In this document: one piece after another, positions 63,002 to 64,000 of the stretch
Layout: each line of letters starts with the position of its first letter
Numbering within the stretch: position 1 is the stretch's first letter
Assembly: GCA_016218915.1 (NCBI GenBank)
Contig: JACRCQ010000030.1
Location: 248,001-312,000 of the forward strand
Direction: 5' to 3'
Length of the DNA: 64,000 bases
Origin: Deltaproteobacteria bacterium
GTDB taxonomy: Bacteria > Myxococcota_A > Polyangia > Polyangiales > Polyangiaceae
Translations under genes and position numbers: made by a program
The notes under the pieces: generated by a model
What the model was told of the DNA's origin: nothing
Database searches by the model: none
The model's input: only the letters and a program-made list of their open reading frames with translations

Positions 63002-63661
63002 TCACGGCGCAGTGAATGGGATCTTCACAACGAACCACACTCCGCCCAATCCCTCACCGGTCACGTCACCCGGCTTCACGTCGCCGACATACCCATACAG
63101 CGGCCATCCCATGTATGCGGTCTGCATCACTCCGCCGCCTCGATCGAAGCTGCTGAAGTCGGAAACGCTCAAAGCGGGCGGGACCGTGGCGGGCATTGTG
63201 GTGAATGCCGGCCAGGAACCGATGCACGCTGCGCCGCACGAGCTGATCGGCGTCGCACCGCCCGTGCCCGCGGTATCGGTCGTGAGCAGGTACAGCGTGA
63301 GACCTGAGCCTGTTGCGAGCACGTCCCCCAACGCGGTGGACTGAATCGTCACATCCATCGCAGGGCCTGAGCCAGCGTTTCCTCCGGCATCGCTTCCGGC
63401 GTTGCCCGCAGCGCCCCCAGCATCGGCTCCCGCAGCTCCTGCAGCCCCGCCTGCAGAGCTTCCACCGGTGCCGCTTCCGCCTGTCGCACCTCCGCCTGAG
63501 GCGCCGGAGTCCGCGTCGTTGCCCGCGTCACTTCCACCCGCGCTGCTGCCAGCGATTCCTCCAGAGCCACCTGTCTGCGGCGTCGTGTCGCTGCTGCTGC
63601 ACCCCTGGAAGGCAACCAATCCCACAAAGCAAAAGGCCAGAAAGATCGAAACACGGTCCAT
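63002..63661 (-). CDS. Secreted-repeat lipoprotein, paralogue
   Basis: 219 residues, lipobox AFQGC, with a short Gly/Ala/Ser/Asp-rich linker instead of the STGGA tract. The same C-terminal domain (SGLTLYLLTTDTAGTGG, CIGSWPAF, GWPLYGYVGD, GGVWFVVKIPF) shows a duplication. ATG 63661 is preceded by AGAGGG. Confidence 0.85.
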   Translation of the reverse strand: MDRVSIFLAFCFVGLVAFQGCSSSDTTPQTGGSGGIAGSSAGGSDAGNDADSGASGGGATGGSGTGGSSAGGAAGAAGADAGGAAGNAGSDAGGNAGSGPAMDVTIQSTALGDVLATGSGLTLYLLTTDTAGTGGATPISSCGAACIGSWPAFTTMPATVPPALSVSDFSSFDRGGGVMQTAYMGWPLYGYVGDVKPGDVTGEGLGGVWFVVKIPFTAP

Positions 63662-63715
63662 GCAATTCACCCTCTTTCGACACACATGGGCGCGCATTGA
63701 TCCGATCGCCAGCCC

Positions 63716-63765
63716 CTATCGTGCCGCGCGGCTGAGCGGACGCTCCGAGCGCGGATTCACGATAG
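63716..63765. promoter_or_regulatory. Inverted repeat in the divergent gap
   Basis: CTATCGTG and CACGATAG (8-bp arms, 34 bp apart) lie between the secreted-repeat lipoprotein gene and the divergent transporter gene. A shorter inner CGCGC/GCGCG pairing suggests a larger stem. It could be an operator or a leader structure. Confidence 0.3.
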
Positions 63766-63830
63766 CGCAGCGGTCACGGGGTTCATTTTCCGGTCGCGCG
63801 GTGCTAGCACACGTCCGTGATTCAGCATCG

Positions 63831-64000
63831 ATGAGCAGCATTTTCGTCGAAGAGATGCTCGTGTTGTTCTCCATCCTCGCGGTGGGCACATGGGCTGGCA
63901 AGATATCGGTCCAGGGCATCTCCCTCGGGACCGCAGGTGTGATGTTCGTGGCCTTGCTGGCCGGTCACTTCGGCATGCGTGTGCCCAAGGACATCATGGA
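63831..64000 (+). CDS. AspT/YidE/YbjL-type transporter (3' end outside window)
   Basis: The first 56 residues run to the window edge. They contain two hydrophobic segments and the characteristic GKISVQGISLGTAGVMFVA turn of the AspT/YidE/YbjL duplicated transporter domain. Substrate cannot be judged from this fragment. ATG 63831. Confidence 0.7.
   Translation, partial: MSSIFVEEMLVLFSILAVGTWAGKISVQGISLGTAGVMFVALLAGHFGMRVPKDIM

Overview
The window is GC-rich DNA with long, densely packed genes and very strong codon-position bias. It looks like a chromosomal segment of a myxobacterium (Myxococcota, probably on the Polyangia/Haliangium side). The reasons are: many small secreted lipoproteins; two proteins resembling the AgmX/PglI C-terminal domain; a hybrid Ser/Thr kinase-ATPase; VIT/vWA and MoxR/DUF58 proteins; a DHH phosphoesterase; and a bacterial microcompartment (BMC) locus whose shell-gene inventory matches Haliangium ochraceum (one BMC-H, three BMC-T, three BMC-P). 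No rRNA, tRNA, phage, insertion sequence or CRISPR array was recognised. The taxonomic call is inference.

Left part (1-13100): a VIT/vWA/TPR protein cut by the window edge, a GT-C membrane glycosyltransferase, a TonB-like protein, a DegT-family sugar aminotransferase and a 1331-residue kinase/cyclase-like/ATPase regulator. Middle left (13100-24720): XdhC; a block of two unrelated tandem-repeat arrays separated by a MITE-like palindromic element; a class II aldolase overlapping a lipoprotein gene; an acyl-CoA dehydrogenase; two tandem cysteine-repeat lipoproteins; and glnB-glnA. Centre (24720-33500): a diacylglycerol-kinase-like enzyme, a histone-H1-like basic protein, Obg, an EAL phosphodiesterase, an MBL-fold lipoprotein, an arginine-deiminase-like enzyme coupled to a 14-repeat beta-propeller lipoprotein, and a ribbon-helix-helix protein.

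33523-42413 is one tight operon: a coiled-coil membrane protein, MoxR, a large single-pass protein, an ABC ATPase, an ABC permease and DUF58. Most of its start and stop codons overlap. 42773-53509 holds a HEAT-repeat lipoprotein, a DHH phosphoesterase, an active/inactive M16 protease pair, a CDGSH iron-sulfur protein, a zinc-ribbon protein, a type II toxin-antitoxin pair and PepD.

53595-59795 is the most notable system, a complete compact BMC operon. It encodes an RpiB-DeoC fusion, two paralogous BMC-T, BMC-H, BMC-P, a PduP/EutE-like CoA-acylating aldehyde dehydrogenase, a third BMC-T and two more BMC-P. The enzymes suggest that deoxyribose 5-phosphate is cleaved to glyceraldehyde 3-phosphate and acetaldehyde, and that acetaldehyde is oxidised to acetyl-CoA inside a shell. 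The fusion linker and the aldehyde dehydrogenase N-terminus carry helices that look like encapsulation peptides. A class II aldolase 38 kb away (14881-15621) has a very similar C-terminal helix and a cysteine cluster, so it may be a satellite cargo enzyme. RNA hairpins bracket the BMC-H gene. The right end carries a serpin lipoprotein, a frameshifted membrane-protein gene, two paralogous secreted-repeat lipoproteins and the start of an AspT/YidE-type transporter.

A dispersed ~225-230 bp palindromic element occurs three times (7668, 16371, 21481), each time just downstream of a gene and in the same orientation relative to it.
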